Of a stretch of DNA of 64,000 bases, positions 43,101-52,440 are shown piece by piece. The stretch comes from Symsagittifera roscoffensis (taxonomy: Eukaryota; Xenacoelomorpha; Acoela; Convolutidae), in assembly GCF_963678635.1 (NCBI RefSeq), contig NC_087062.1, positions 97,829,705-97,893,704 of the forward strand, in the 5' to 3' direction. Under the pieces are notes generated by a model. The model searched no databases and was not told the origin of the DNA. It saw nothing but the letters and a program-made list of their open reading frames with translations. A program made the position numbers and the translations under genes. The stretch's first letter is position 1; each line of letters begins with the position of its first letter.

Positions 43101-45396
43101 GCCCACAGCCTGCTGTAAAGATGCGGACGAGCCTGCAGATGTGGACTTCCTTGGTAGTTTTGGGGTCAGGGTGAACCCATACAGTCTCAGTGCATGCTAT
43201 GACCCCATCTACAACTCAAACACTTATGTTAACACCCAGGTATATAAAATATCTCTCATCTTGTGCTTGTTTTATTGTATGAGAATGGGATGAATGAGTC
43301 CAATTTTAGTCAGATTGGTCTCCTTTCCTAGTTAGCACGGCCCAAATGCTGGAAATATTTGAAAATGGGTCAGAGGGGGGTGTGTTTTGATTATAGGCAT
43401 TATGTGTTTTGATTATAGGTGTTTTGATTATGTATTTATTATGATTGTCATTATCACCAGAAGCAGATGGGGGGGCATCATTTTACCCCGTCTTCAAGGA
43501 TTCGTTCGACCCCCTGACCACGAAAAGGGTCCCGTTTTGGTACAACTTCAAGACATCAATTTTTGGCAGGCAGACAGGGGCGGATCCAGGATTTTCTCGA
43601 GGGGAGCGAATTTTCAAACATTGAAATTGAAATGTTTGTCAACTTTTTTAGATCGACCAATAAATTGATTTTCCGAGCGCTACCAGAACACTATAAAAAC
43701 CCTATTTTGACTGAGTTTTCCTCTCCGCAAGCAAACATATAAAAAGACAGGTCAAAAATGCCGTTTTGGGCACCTTTTGGAATTTTGTGACCAAAAAATT
43801 GAGTTTTTTTTTCGACCTGGGCTCTTGAAATTTAGTATATATTGGCGCCCAAAGCGCCTTGAGAAAAATTTTAGGGTTAGTCGCCTAAAATGGATGTCAT
43901 TAAATAATGCCATAGAGGGGACACTTTGGTGGGCGAGGGGTCGACCCCTGAGGAGGGAGCGTGCCCAAAAACTATAGTTTTTATAGTAATTTGGGAGAGC
44001 TCCGAAAATCAATTTGGTGACCTAAAAAATGTTAGACAGAAATTATAGAAAAAGTGACCCCCCCCCCTCCTCGATTAAATCCTAGACCTGCCACAGTTTA
44101 TTAGTATACTAATGAAAACACTACTTACCAATATTTCATTAATACATCACGGTCTTTAACAAGATCAGGTCAATTTGTTCAAAAAAAACTTTTAAGTAGC
44201 TGCTACTACTTGGATGACTTCTGAGCAAAAAAAAACAAACCATTGTCTTCAATGGGGTGTCACGACATCAATTGTAGGATAACAAAAAATTATCTGCTTT
44301 CATCACCCACACATGCAGGGGCGGATGCCCCCCCCCCCTCAGGGATTCGGCCCTCTGCCGACCCAAAGGGTCACCCTTTGTACTATTTTGGGATATCCAT
44401 TTTGGGCTGGTGCCAATATATACTAACTTTTAGGGCGGGGGGGGGGGGGGTGAGTGCGCGCCGAAAAAACGCGATTTTTTGATGAAAATCTTCCAAAAAG
44501 TTCCTAAAAACGCTTTTTTTAACTGATTTATTTGCCTGCGGCGCAGAAAGTTTGGCCAAAAAAAAGGTCTTTTAGTGATTTGGGAGAGCTCGGAAAATCA
44601 TTTTGGTCAACCTAAAAAAAGGACGACAAAATTTTTGAAAATTTTTGAAAATTAATTCCCCCACCCCCCCTCCCCCCTCGAGAAAACCCTAGATCCACCC
44701 ACTGCACACATGGACAATAATAAATTAATCGAAGCCTCGAAAACTGTTCTGATACATCAAGAGAACATTTTGTTTGTGGAAGCTGCTTTAAGTCGTTTTC
44801 ATTTCAGGGCTGTGAGTCTTCTGTCCAGGGATTCATCAGATACTGGGCGGGAACAATGGTCGCATTATATTTCCTTCAGTTCCTATTCCTCGTGAGTCTA
44901 ATTTTTTGCAATTTTTTTTGATTTTTTTGCAACTTCTTGCATTTTTTTTTTCAATTTTTTGGTCGAATTTACAAGATTTTTTTTGTTCATTTTCAGCGTT
45001 GGCATCAAAAAATTTTTTGCCAAATTTCAATTAATTTTAGAATTTGACTGAACATTTCAATTAATTTTTTTAAATTGCTTCAGTAATTGCTAAAAGTAAT
45101 TTGTTCAATTATGTTTTGTTTAGCTAATCTCGTTGATATTTGTGGTATTGATAAAACTCAAAGGAGATAAATTACAGTCCAAAGTGTTACCCAATTTGGT
45201 CTTTATGGAGAAAACAAGAACGCAAAGAGTCGAACCCAAGGACAGACCAGCGTCTCATGATCCGGAAACAGACCAGAGCTTCATTGCCGGCAGTCGAAAC
45301 ACTACTCTTATTTCGAACCAATCACGATCCGTCATCGTTGAAAGCGGCCGGAACACCAGGGCAAATAAAAACTCAAATTGGATGAACCATTTATAA
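34328..45396 (+). CDS. Tetraspanin gene, seven exons recognised, 5' end not certain
   Basis: Tetraspanins are four-pass membrane proteins that organise surface protein complexes. Seven exons join with every intron in phase 0: 34328-34528, 35133-35207, 38667-38774, 39452-39553, 43096-43239, 44808-44891 and 45124-45396. Together they encode 328 residues. The order fits the family: end of TM1 and small loop, TM2, a short loop, TM3 (VGVAVTSLNLIFCFIC), a large extracellular loop with the hallmark WDCCG and a PTACC pair plus two further Cys, then TM4 and a C-terminal tail. The cytoplasmic tail is long (about 75 residues) and Ser/Arg/Asn-rich. Exon A (31640) probably supplies part of the N-terminus. 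The introns total over 10 kb and carry many transposon copies. I cannot assign an orthologue. Confidence 0.88.
35133..35207 (+). CDS. Tetraspanin exon C: TM3
   Basis: A long pyrimidine tract and CAG precede TCT. The 25 residues are almost entirely TM3, ending CSGQLDD. The donor GAT/GTTAGA is weak, but it gives phase 0 and joins correctly to exon D. Without it, the frame stops six codons later at 35223-35225, which would yield a truncated product. Confidence 0.78.
35740..36079 (+). mobile_element. hAT-like MITE, family A copy 3
   Basis: It shares the family interior: CCCAGAACATTATAAAGACC, GCGCTGCAGGCAAACTTT, TTTATTGGCGCCTTTAAGAA, then a CCCTGAAAAG block, a C run and an end near GTTCGCCCTTG. 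The left end is eroded. It is old relative to the copies with perfect duplications. Confidence 0.65.
37445..38045. repeat. Inverted repeat, arms ~120 bp, spacer ~370 bp
   Basis: 37445-37560 (GGCCATAAACAGGTTAAGTT...) matches the reverse complement of 37925-38045 (GGCCATAAACGGGTTGCGTT...) with moderate divergence. It may be a fold-back element or two opposed copies of one repeat. Confidence 0.6.
38667..38774 (+). CDS. Tetraspanin exon D: first part of the large extracellular loop
   Basis: The acceptor ATCTTAG precedes GCG; the donor is AAG/GTATCC. It encodes 36 residues in phase 0: ANERVQNGLQASFEKFSVEG then DDDLLWNFVQLK. The helical stretch ending in W-x-x-x-Q fits helix A/B of the loop just before the CCG motif. 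Confidence 0.85.
38775..39451. other. Tetraspanin intron, nothing else recognised
   Basis: AT-rich, with a normal pyrimidine tract (CCCCTTTTTAATTGTGCTTGCAG) before exon E. No repeat of note was seen. Confidence 0.5.
39452..39553 (+). CDS. Tetraspanin exon E with the CCG motif
   Basis: The acceptor GTGCTTGCAG precedes TGG; the donor is CGG/GTAGGA. It encodes 34 residues beginning WDCCGVDSYSDWRSSNW, the family hallmark, and ends with an N-glycosylation sequon (N-T-T). Confidence 0.92.
39957..40199. repeat. Tetranucleotide microsatellite (GTAA)n then (GAAA)n
   Basis: About 110 bp of mostly AAGT/GTAA units pass directly into about 120 bp of GAAA units with occasional GGAA. The change of unit within one tract suggests stepwise mutation of a single array. 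It lies in the tetraspanin intron. Confidence 0.97.
40600..41740. repeat. Tandemly duplicated intron block (~360 bp, period ~785 bp)
   Basis: 40605-40960 and 41390-41740 are colinear. Shared segments include TTCTGCTGTTT/TCATCTGCTGTG, AAATTGAATTCTGGA, AAGTGGC-AATGAA and TTTCAAACTGAACTGA, followed by ACTAATTGTAAT and a CCTGATACAAGC or CCGGATACGAGCC end. A partial third copy lies at about 41060-41275. The end block belongs to the dispersed CTGATACGAGCAG family. Confidence 0.7.
43096..43239 (+). CDS. Tetraspanin exon F: second half of the large loop
   Basis: The acceptor TGCTTGTAG precedes CTT; the donor is CAG/GTATAT. It encodes 48 residues: LWPTACCKDADEPADVDFLG, then LSACYDPIYNSNTYVNTQ. The paired Cys after Pro and the later Cys pair with the CCG cysteines in this family. 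Confidence 0.92.
43445..43570 (-). mobile_element. Truncated reverse family A MITE fragment
   Basis: It contains a CAAGGATTCGTTCGACCCCC block and a GGTCCCGTTTTGGTACAACT block, recognisable as the reverse of the family's 3' region, ending at GGCAG next to copy 4. Confidence 0.55.
43575..44096 (+). mobile_element. hAT-like MITE, family A copy 4, apparently chimeric
   Basis: It starts CAGGGGCGGATCCAGGATTT and ends AATCCTAGACCTGCCACAG, the reverse of the same terminus. The first two thirds follow the + orientation interior. The last third (GGAGAGCTCCGAAAATCAA and a GACCTAAAAAA block) follows the - orientation of copies 1 and 5. A clear 8-bp duplication is not seen, so recombination between two copies is likely. 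Confidence 0.7.
44316..44704 (-). mobile_element. hAT-like MITE, family A copy 5
   Basis: It runs CAGGGGCGGATG to CCTAGATCCACCCACTG. The 8-bp target duplication CACACATG is perfect (44308-44315 and 44705-44712). The element is 389 bp and lies in the tetraspanin intron about 100 bp before exon G. Confidence 0.92.
44808..44891 (+). CDS. Tetraspanin exon G: end of large loop and TM4 start
   Basis: The acceptor CATTTCAG precedes GGC; the donor is CTC/GTGAGT. It encodes 28 residues beginning GCESSVQGFIRYWAG, the conserved G-C before TM4, then the hydrophobic TMVALYFLQFLFL. Confidence 0.92.
45124..45396 (+). CDS. Tetraspanin last exon H: TM4 end and long tail
   Basis: The acceptor TTGTTTAG precedes CTA. 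It encodes 90 residues: LISLIFVVLIKLKGDK completes TM4, followed by about 75 residues rich in Arg, Asn, Ser and Asp. The stop TAA is at 45394-45396. The tail is longer than in most tetraspanins, which usually end within 5-30 residues of TM4. Confidence 0.9.
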   Translation, partial: LISLIFVVLIKLKGDKLQSKVLPNLVFMEKTRTQRVEPKDRPASHDPETDQSFIAGSRNTTLISNQSRSVIVESGRNTRANKNSNWMNHL

Positions 45397-45532
45397 CAAA
45401 AAAAACCTACTGAAACTTTGAGAGCCCAAATATTTTTGATTGTTTAATTTTTAGTATAGCATTTTAAATTTAATAGAATCATCTTCAAAAATCAACAGAC
45501 AAAAACCGAATAGCAGATTTCGGTTTCTCTTG
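45397..45532. other. 3' flank of the tetraspanin gene
   Basis: AT-rich with no canonical AATAAA close to the stop. Ends at the 90-bp repeat. Confidence 0.45.
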
Positions 45533-45622
45533 TGGAACCAGATCTAAACTACATTTTATTATTGATTATAAATTAGATATTTTATCACTATAAAATATTT
45601 AATATTAACCAATCATGATCCA
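45533..45622. repeat. Left 90-bp terminal repeat
   Basis: It starts TGGAACCAGATCTAAAC and ends AATCATGATCCA. One substitution separates it from 51800-51889. A diverged reverse-complement homologue lies at 21388-21475. Confidence 0.92.
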
Positions 45623-45825
45623 ACTACCTCAGAACTTTCTAGCAGTACACTACCAGAAACTCCCACACTTGCTTCACAACATAGCATTTCAAATATTCCA
45701 TCAGACTATCTAGATACAACTCCAACATCAGAGCAAATCAAAGAAAATCCTTTTAACCCCCAGACACCACCGAACGACCACCATATTGGACAACACACTC
45801 ATATACTCAAGGTGAACCCAATTTA

Positions 45826-46362
45826 GTGAATGAACCAATAGATAATTCTTCTGATACAACATTATCATCCCTGCCAGAAACACTTTCACTTCCATCAACA
45901 CCATCTATAAGTCAAATATCACCAACATTTTTCCCCTTAATTTCCCCACCAATCTTGACGCAAGAAAAATCATCGACAAATACCCCTCTACGGTTAGATT
46001 GGAACACTTTCGTAGCCCCTCCCCCATTATTCGGGCAACATCAAGAAAGTAGCCGACTCCACAATTGGGCACTAAATAGATTACAGTATAGACAAGATAT
46101 TCACAAAGATATTCAAGAACACAAAATTCAAATACTTCAACAAAATAGTCTCCAATTAAAGTTTGAAATCACAGTCAGACTTAATAATATTGTTCAACAC
46201 CCTTTTCCCCTAATCCCACCAAATATAACAGCTCAATCATTACCTCCCCCATATATAACAACTGAAGTCATGTATAAATACGACAGATATACAAAAAACA
46301 CAATTGGATATATCACCTTTTATAACCCATACTCAGGATTATCAGACACATGTATATTTTAA
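45826..46362 (+). CDS. Unknown ORF, Ser/Thr/Pro-rich start
   Basis: 178 codons, starting MNEPIDNSSDTTLSSLPETL. The first 60 residues are Ser/Thr/Pro-rich and probably disordered. A helical Gln/His-rich part follows, then a Pro-rich segment and an aromatic end. No signal peptide is clear and I do not recognise the family. The next ORF overlaps its end by 13 bases in another frame. It may be the N-terminal part of the same original protein, shifted by an indel. Confidence 0.4.
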   Translation: MNEPIDNSSDTTLSSLPETLSLPSTPSISQISPTFFPLISPPILTQEKSSTNTPLRLDWNTFVAPPPLFGQHQESSRLHNWALNRLQYRQDIHKDIQEHKIQILQQNSLQLKFEITVRLNNIVQHPFPLIPPNITAQSLPPPYITTEVMYKYDRYTKNTIGYITFYNPYSGLSDTCIF

Positions 46363-48415
46363 AAATATTTACATTTCAACACCTCACTTTAAAAAAAAAA
46401 AAATTTTCCGAACAAAATACAAATCCATCTCCTCGCACAAGACCTCAGGATTTATTAGTAACACACTATGATTGTGAAAAAAACGAACAAAAAACGCTAC
46501 ACAAATATGCTATAAACCAAGTAACACAATGCGAATCAGAACCACAAGCTATAGAGAGCACAAACATAGTAGCAACATTATACTCAAAAGCCCGAGCAAC
46601 AACACTTACAGGCTATAAATTTACAGCGACATTTTCCGAAAAGAAAGTACATTGTTCACAAGTTTCAAATGGAAATAAAAACCGACTTAATCACGAATCA
46701 TTCTACCAAAGTAAAATAGAAAGACTTTTACATCTAAAACCCGACGATTGTAAAAACGAACTACTTAGATTAAACTTGACTAAAAATAAAAACTCAAACA
46801 GAAAAATAGTCAACTTTCAAGTCTTCACCGACTCTGTACATCAAGCAGAACTTGGAAGATATCAAGGACAAATTAAATTAGACGAAAGATACCCATACAA
46901 CGGCGCACACGGACGACTAACTTATGATTTTCACGACAAACACTGGATACCACATATTGGATTAAATAATCCTTCAAACTGCAAAGCAGATACAAAAAAC
47001 AAAGGGTACCAAGAATTAATGTTTTTTGACTGGAAAATACAACTCGAAAAAATACAACTCACACGAGATTTGAAAGATAACACTATAATTCATCAAGGAA
47101 TCAGACTACCTTGCAAAAACGACCAATTTTTTTTGTGATCCTACAACAAGGACACAAGCAACAATTGTTTGGTTTCCCGAAGACACTTGTACAACATTTC
47201 AAGTAGCAAAAATCCACGCTAGAATAATTTAATTTCATGCAAAATATTTCATTGAGTCCATCCTATTTGAAAATGTCAACCCAAGTCAAAAAAACACCAC
47301 AATATTAAATTCAGAAAACACGTTTTCAAATCTATCATGAAACAGAATTTGCATGTAAAGATAAAAATCCACTCCACAAAACACAATATTACAAAATACT
47401 TGTCGAATACGACGAAAGTTTCGATCTGACCACTGGAAAAATAAAATATAATCCCTATGCAACACATCAACCTATGAACGAAGGAACATCATACATCCCA
47501 GTAAATCTTCTTAAAAACGCAGGAAACTCTCGTGGAAAAGTAAAGCCACAAGACACTGAAAGCACACGATTACAAGAATTATCACAAATGAATAGTACAT
47601 ATTTTGGCGCAATACACTATGACATCCACTTAGATATGAAATTAGACTACACAATTAGTAGAATTTTTCAAGAAATGTCACTTTCCGAATTAGAAACACT
47701 ACATCAACTATGTGAATTAGAAAGAACTCAGTTTCTACAATCACTCGCACTAGCAGTTCTAAAAATACCCTACGCAGGATTTTTATTATCCGGAAATATA
47801 TCAAACTTCTTCGACTACGAAGGAAATATATTATGGTTTAATACTTGCACCAAAAAAGTATCACCATTATATGTTTTTGAAGATAAACGTTGTTACAAAC
47901 GAATCCCGATATTCTATAACAATAAAGTTCCTTTTGTTGATACACTTTCAAGACGAACATATTTTTGGGATACCGCAGTCCCATGTGGATCAAAAAAACA
48001 GCCACAACGTCAAACAATTAAACCCCGACGAAGAAAAATACTACCTACTTACACCATACCCAACATTAATGCAACCATTGAAAAAGTTTTGGATGCACAA
48101 ATCAAAGAATACAATACAAAACTATCTGCAAACCCGAACACATACGACGAATCAAACAATAATACAAATACATTACCTACATCACCACATTCACCAAATC
48201 TACATCATAACCATCCATTATCATTAGTTTCACGAAATCTTAGAAACTTAGCAATCACAAACCCTCCAAACTTAAGACCAAGTCACATACAAAGCCCCAT
48301 TCAACATATAGTAACACAACACCCCCAAAATGACGACACATATAAACAACTCATTGAACAGCCCCATACCACTACTTTTCAATCTCAAAATAGTCATTTT
48401 TTCAGCCCACGATGA
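46350..48415 (+). pseudogene. Broken cysteine-rich ectodomain, viral-envelope-like
   Basis: Frame 46350-47138 holds paired cysteines (in the YDCEKN and TQCES regions and four more) and several Asn-linked sequons. Coding continues past a break near 47125-47138, meets a stop near 47229 and a frameshift near 47330. Then frame 47474-48415 carries a hydrophobic stretch (residues about 95-115) and a further set of Cys in a CYKRIP-type block. A last shift is likely near 47990-48000. Cysteine spacing, sequons and hydrophobic patches fit a membrane-anchored glycoprotein, perhaps of the kind shared by retroelement envelopes and negative-strand RNA virus glycoproteins. That affinity is inference from layout only. 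The gene is inactivated by at least four lesions. Confidence 0.45.
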
Positions 48416-48424
48416 GCAGACAAA

Positions 48425-48748
48425 TTGGATCACTCTATCGATCAAACTCCCACCCTGCCAACCTCCAAATCCAATCCCCATTATCCCACTTTTTGCTTTC
48501 CCGCCACCAGATTACCACAAACTAATACATCATCAGGCATGAATTCTGATACTAACTCAGACATCACAGTTTTTCAGACAATATCACAATTCAATAACTC
48601 CGATGTAGAAACTCCCAATGAATTCGCAGATTCCGAACCATCCCCTTCTACCTATATCAGACCAACTCTTCAACCTTCTCAAAACTCCCTTTTTGACCTA
48701 TTCAACCTCAAAACCAATGTACATCTCCCTACACTCCTTCTCAAGTAA
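48425..48748 (+). pseudogene. Ser/Thr/Pro-rich frame starting a second coding cluster
   Basis: A 107-codon frame is rich in Pro, Ser, Thr and Asn (for example ETPNEFADSEPSPSTYIRPT). It resembles the disordered start of the ORF at 45826 in composition, so it may be the beginning of a second, similar polypeptide. It continues in another frame past 48748. Confidence 0.3.
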
Positions 48749-48899
48749 CCCCAACCTACTCCCCGTTAGTTTATGAACGATCAATCAACAATTCCCCAGA
48801 TAATATTCAAAATTCTGAAGAATTAGATAATTTTATAACACTCCATCAACAGTTACCATCTCCCCAAACTCTCACTATTTACCAACTATCATCAACAAT

Positions 48900-50211
48900 A
48901 ACATCATAAAATCCAGCAACACCTACACCAATTTTAGATTATACTCCTTCATTAGCTCAATCATCCACATCAACAGAAACAACCACTAGTACTAACCGAG
49001 CTTACAGAACCTTTAAACGTAAATTCCCAAATCACCCGTTCTCATCCAAACCGGGAACCGCCCGACAATACGTTAACCATCCAGACCACACCAATACTAC
49101 AAATTATCTTCAAATAACCCTAAATTTATTTCCCCAATATACATTAAATCAATCCGACCCTAACCCTGAACCACATCTTTTTGTAGATGAACATGTGTTA
49201 TTACCCACACTTCATTGGACCGCTTATTACAATTATACTAATCCCCTTGCGCTACCACTCCATAACACCACAAAAGATATTGAGAGAAATAAAAACGAAT
49301 TGATTAGACTAACCACGTCATTAACATCCCGACAATTTACATACATAGGATTTTAAAAATTACTAAAAACATTCACTGCACCCCGAGCTAACGACTATTC
49401 AATTGAATATTATGATCCTAACATCATCAGATCTAATCAAGATCAATTTCTTGACGATGATCAATTTGCAAATCCACAATTAACAGAAAAATTTTTCATT
49501 AAAACATCCTACTTATTCACACTAAGCATACTAAATAAAAAGCATGACCACATTATTTCAGAAGCATTATCAGACATTCAAGCATACGAATCATTTCACA
49601 AAAAATTTCAAACATTTTCACCAAACTTTCATTTTCTTACACCAAAAGAACGTGATTTGCACTGTTCACACGACATCGTGTTGAGAACTACACAAACACA
49701 CACCTACACTTATTATCGTTTTATCCAGAATCATTTTCATTTACACACACCATCACGACAACCTCACCACAGACTTCAATTCATAAATTCTAAATACACC
49801 TCACCGTTTTTCCTAAACTTCACAAATTGTATTAAAGATACTAACATTCAAGGCATCCTCCGAAATTATGACCCAATCACCCAGATGTATATATTCTGTC
49901 ACCTCACCAAGACCTTCAACGAAGAAGAATCTCGACCCCTAGTAGCACCGTATGAATATATTCAACCTATAGAAATACCGGTTTTAGAATTCATCCACAA
50001 CGCTAAATACAATCACAAAATTTACAATCTAAGTCAGAACACAACTCACGAATTTGCAGTAGGCACCGAAGAATTAAAAACCATAAAAGCACTTCAACTG
50101 CTTTGGCCACTGCTACAAACTAAAAACATCGTATGCATACTAGCAAAATTACTAACCACATCAGATGCTATTCACGATGTTTTCCCTAATGGCTTCTTTC
50201 CCGACAACTAA
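48900..50211 (+). pseudogene. Second unknown coding cluster of the 90-bp-bounded unit
   Basis: A largely open frame runs from about 48910 to TAA at 50209-50211, broken by a single TAA near 49354-49356. It encodes a basic linker, then residues such as LLPTLHWTAYYNYTNPLALP, LSDIQAYESFHKKF, TNCIKDTNIQGILRNYDP and a helical C-terminus with LKTIKALQLLWPLLQTKN. There are few cysteines, in contrast to the first cluster. I do not recognise it. Confidence 0.4.
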
Positions 50212-51799
50212 GGTAAATATGAATTTAATAATTTAAAACTAACTATTTCAAAATAAAACTAACCATTCTTTATAAATAATTTACATTTTTTTTAGTCTTC
50301 ACACCACGATCACCTACAAACAAGAAAAAACAAATAAAAATACAAACTCTTTTAATCATAACAAAATCTATTAAACCTACAGCACTAAATAATGCAGTCA
50401 ATTTCAATTTCAAATTAAGTAAATTAATCTATGGATTATTTCCCTAAACGCAGTAAAAAAAATACGATGAAAATCAATTTATAATTTCAGACCCCCACAA
50501 AGCAGTAAAATTCAAATTTAAAGTAATAAATTTATACAGAGAAGAAAGCAGTACTAAACTTCTGTATATCTTCTATTCACCCGTACAAGAATTCTATCTA
50601 CAATCGCAAAGCTCGCCCACGAAGAATTGTTTAAAATAATTAATTCAAGTTTTAAAATTTCACTAACAAAAACTCAAACAAGCGATAACAAGTTTCCAAC
50701 TTTCCTTTAACCCGGTTGGAATGGAATTATATAATAACCCAAACTAACCAACGAAGCTTACTAAAAACCATAAACCACAAACTAACAGCATGACTAAGAA
50801 AAGAAAACCTACGGAAAACCGGAGAAAACCAGCTTAAACCTGGATAAATTAGTCTTTTGAGAACTATTACCAAATCTAAATAATAAATAATAAAACACCA
50901 AGACAAACCCAAACCCAAAACAATTTGATTTTTGAGAAAATGACACAACCAAAGTAACCAAAAAAAACCAGAAATAATATAACATAAAACGATAGCACAA
51001 AACAGGACCCCTTAAAAAACCAGCATGAAATCATACTCCCACTCCTGGCCTAACCAACCAGAGAGGACGTCCTGAGCATGCTCTATAGCCGGCCTAACCC
51101 ACCGTGCTACATCCACGCTTTGTGACCACACTATTTTTTTGACAAGAGGTACTCAAGGGTGAGTAACTCTTAAAAATAACTGAACTAAAACCAAAACGCT
51201 TTTGCGAAAACAATTAAACAAAATCATAACTAAAAAACTGAATTAACAAAACTTTATAAAATGTAAATCATAATATGCAGTATATAGATCATACATAACC
51301 ACAAAGACGAACATCCAAAGACTAGACGACCCCATCACACTCAACCTACAGAATGGCTAAACACAACCAACATGACGCCTACAATCACGACTCAAAAAGG
51401 ATTTAGAGTACGACTCGACTTCGCAGAAAAGGACTTCATTGAATCAGAAAATGACCACCTCGATGTTCAAGTATACGTACAGATCCGAGTTACAAGGCAT
51501 TCCCTCCAAACACAATCTTCACGCCATTCCCAGACGAGAGTGATACTCAATCAGTTCTCCACCAAAGCAGAATAAGCAATCATAGCAAACCATCTTGAAA
51601 TCAGATTGATTTCACCGGCGGTCGCAGTCATCGTCGAACAAACAGCTAACAACTTCATGTCGACGATTCTATCTTCCTGGAGCCTTCTTCTCCCAGAACA
51701 GAATAAGAAAATGATGTTCGCCAAATACCAACGATCATCATCCATCCTCCAATTACAGAAAGAAGATAAAAATCAAAAATTCTGTAAACCCCGGATGGG
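50212..51799 (+). other. 3' non-coding part of the unit
   Basis: A-rich and G-poor. On the minus strand near 51050-51130, GTAGCACGGTGGGTTAGGCC resembles the A-box start of tRNA-derived SINEs, but no B box is convincing. Short frames at 51372-51575 and 51606-51860 have no recognised motif. Confidence 0.4.
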
Positions 51800-51889
51800 T
51801 GGAACCAGATCTAAACTACATTTTATTATTGGTTATAAATTAGATATTTTATCACTATAAAATATTTAATATTAACCAATCATGATCCA
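51800..51889. repeat. Right 90-bp terminal repeat
   Basis: Identical to 45533-45622 except G for A in the TGATTATAAA block. It is simultaneously the terminal part of the reverse F-family repeat. Confidence 0.92.
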
Positions 51890-52440
51890 TCTAACTAACA
51901 ACCCACTTATTTGTAAGTGCTGAAATTACTTGTAATTTCAGCACCAGAGAGATTTGAATTTAACTTAGAAATTAGTTGCCTCTCCAAGAGAACTTCAGCA
52001 GCCGCAATAAACCAGTATACCCTAGATCTTTTGAGCCTAGCAGAGACTAGTTAAACACCCTGAGACTAGTAAGTATAAGAGTAAGATTAGGATCGGTATT
52101 AGACTAAGAAGTTGCACGAATCTATCCGGCCGAAAATAAGATAGCGTGACGAGCAGACGGTGTACCCTATCCGAAATTGCTCTATGAGTTAACCACATCG
52201 GTCCTAACTTATCTGGTGCGACCATAAGTCTCGAATAAGACCTTAATAGCTTAGAACTAACCAAAAATAGATTAGAAATTAGACGAAACATTTTCAAAAT
52301 GTTATACGATAATAATTTAATTGAAATGTCTCTACGACTCAATAGATCAGAGCCGATATTCCGAACGATAATAGAACTACCCGGAATTGGAAGAAGACCC
52401 CGGACAAGAGACGACATACGACAAAGTAGAAACTAACCAT
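51890..52440 (-). repeat. LTR-like repeat F, copy 2, minus orientation
   Basis: The reverse complement of about 51890-52220 matches 21105-21390, with a core of about 150 bp almost identical. Beyond about 52230 the two loci diverge. Read in the F orientation, the repeat ends with the 90-bp terminal block, so the 90-bp repeat is the last part of a longer LTR. A local 14-bp palindrome (GTGCTGAAATTACTTGTAAT...) lies at 51917-51945. Confidence 0.7.

Larger units (their letters stand above)
45533..51889 (+). mobile_element. 6.36-kb unit bounded by 90-bp direct repeats, with envelope-like and unknown ORFs
   Basis: The two 90-bp ends (45533-45622 and 51800-51889) are in the same orientation, differ at one position, and each runs TG...CA, as LTRs do. 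No matching target duplication is evident (TCTTG left, TCTAA right). Inside, all recognisable coding is on the + strand, in sequence very poor in G. No gag, protease, RT or integrase is visible, so the unit cannot move alone. The broken ORFs contrast with the almost identical ends, which suggests movement in trans or recent homogenisation of the ends. A related, longer LTR-like repeat (F) in the opposite sense continues directly beyond the right end. Confidence 0.6.

Noticed and set aside
44836-45030. Lys/Asn-rich minus-strand frame
   Set aside because: It covers the tetraspanin donor and a T-rich intron start; low complexity explains it.
51040-51140. Minus-strand tRNA-derived SINE
   Set aside because: The GTAGCACGGTGGGTTAGG start is suggestive, but no B box or SINE tail follows, so it is mentioned only within the 3' non-coding entry.
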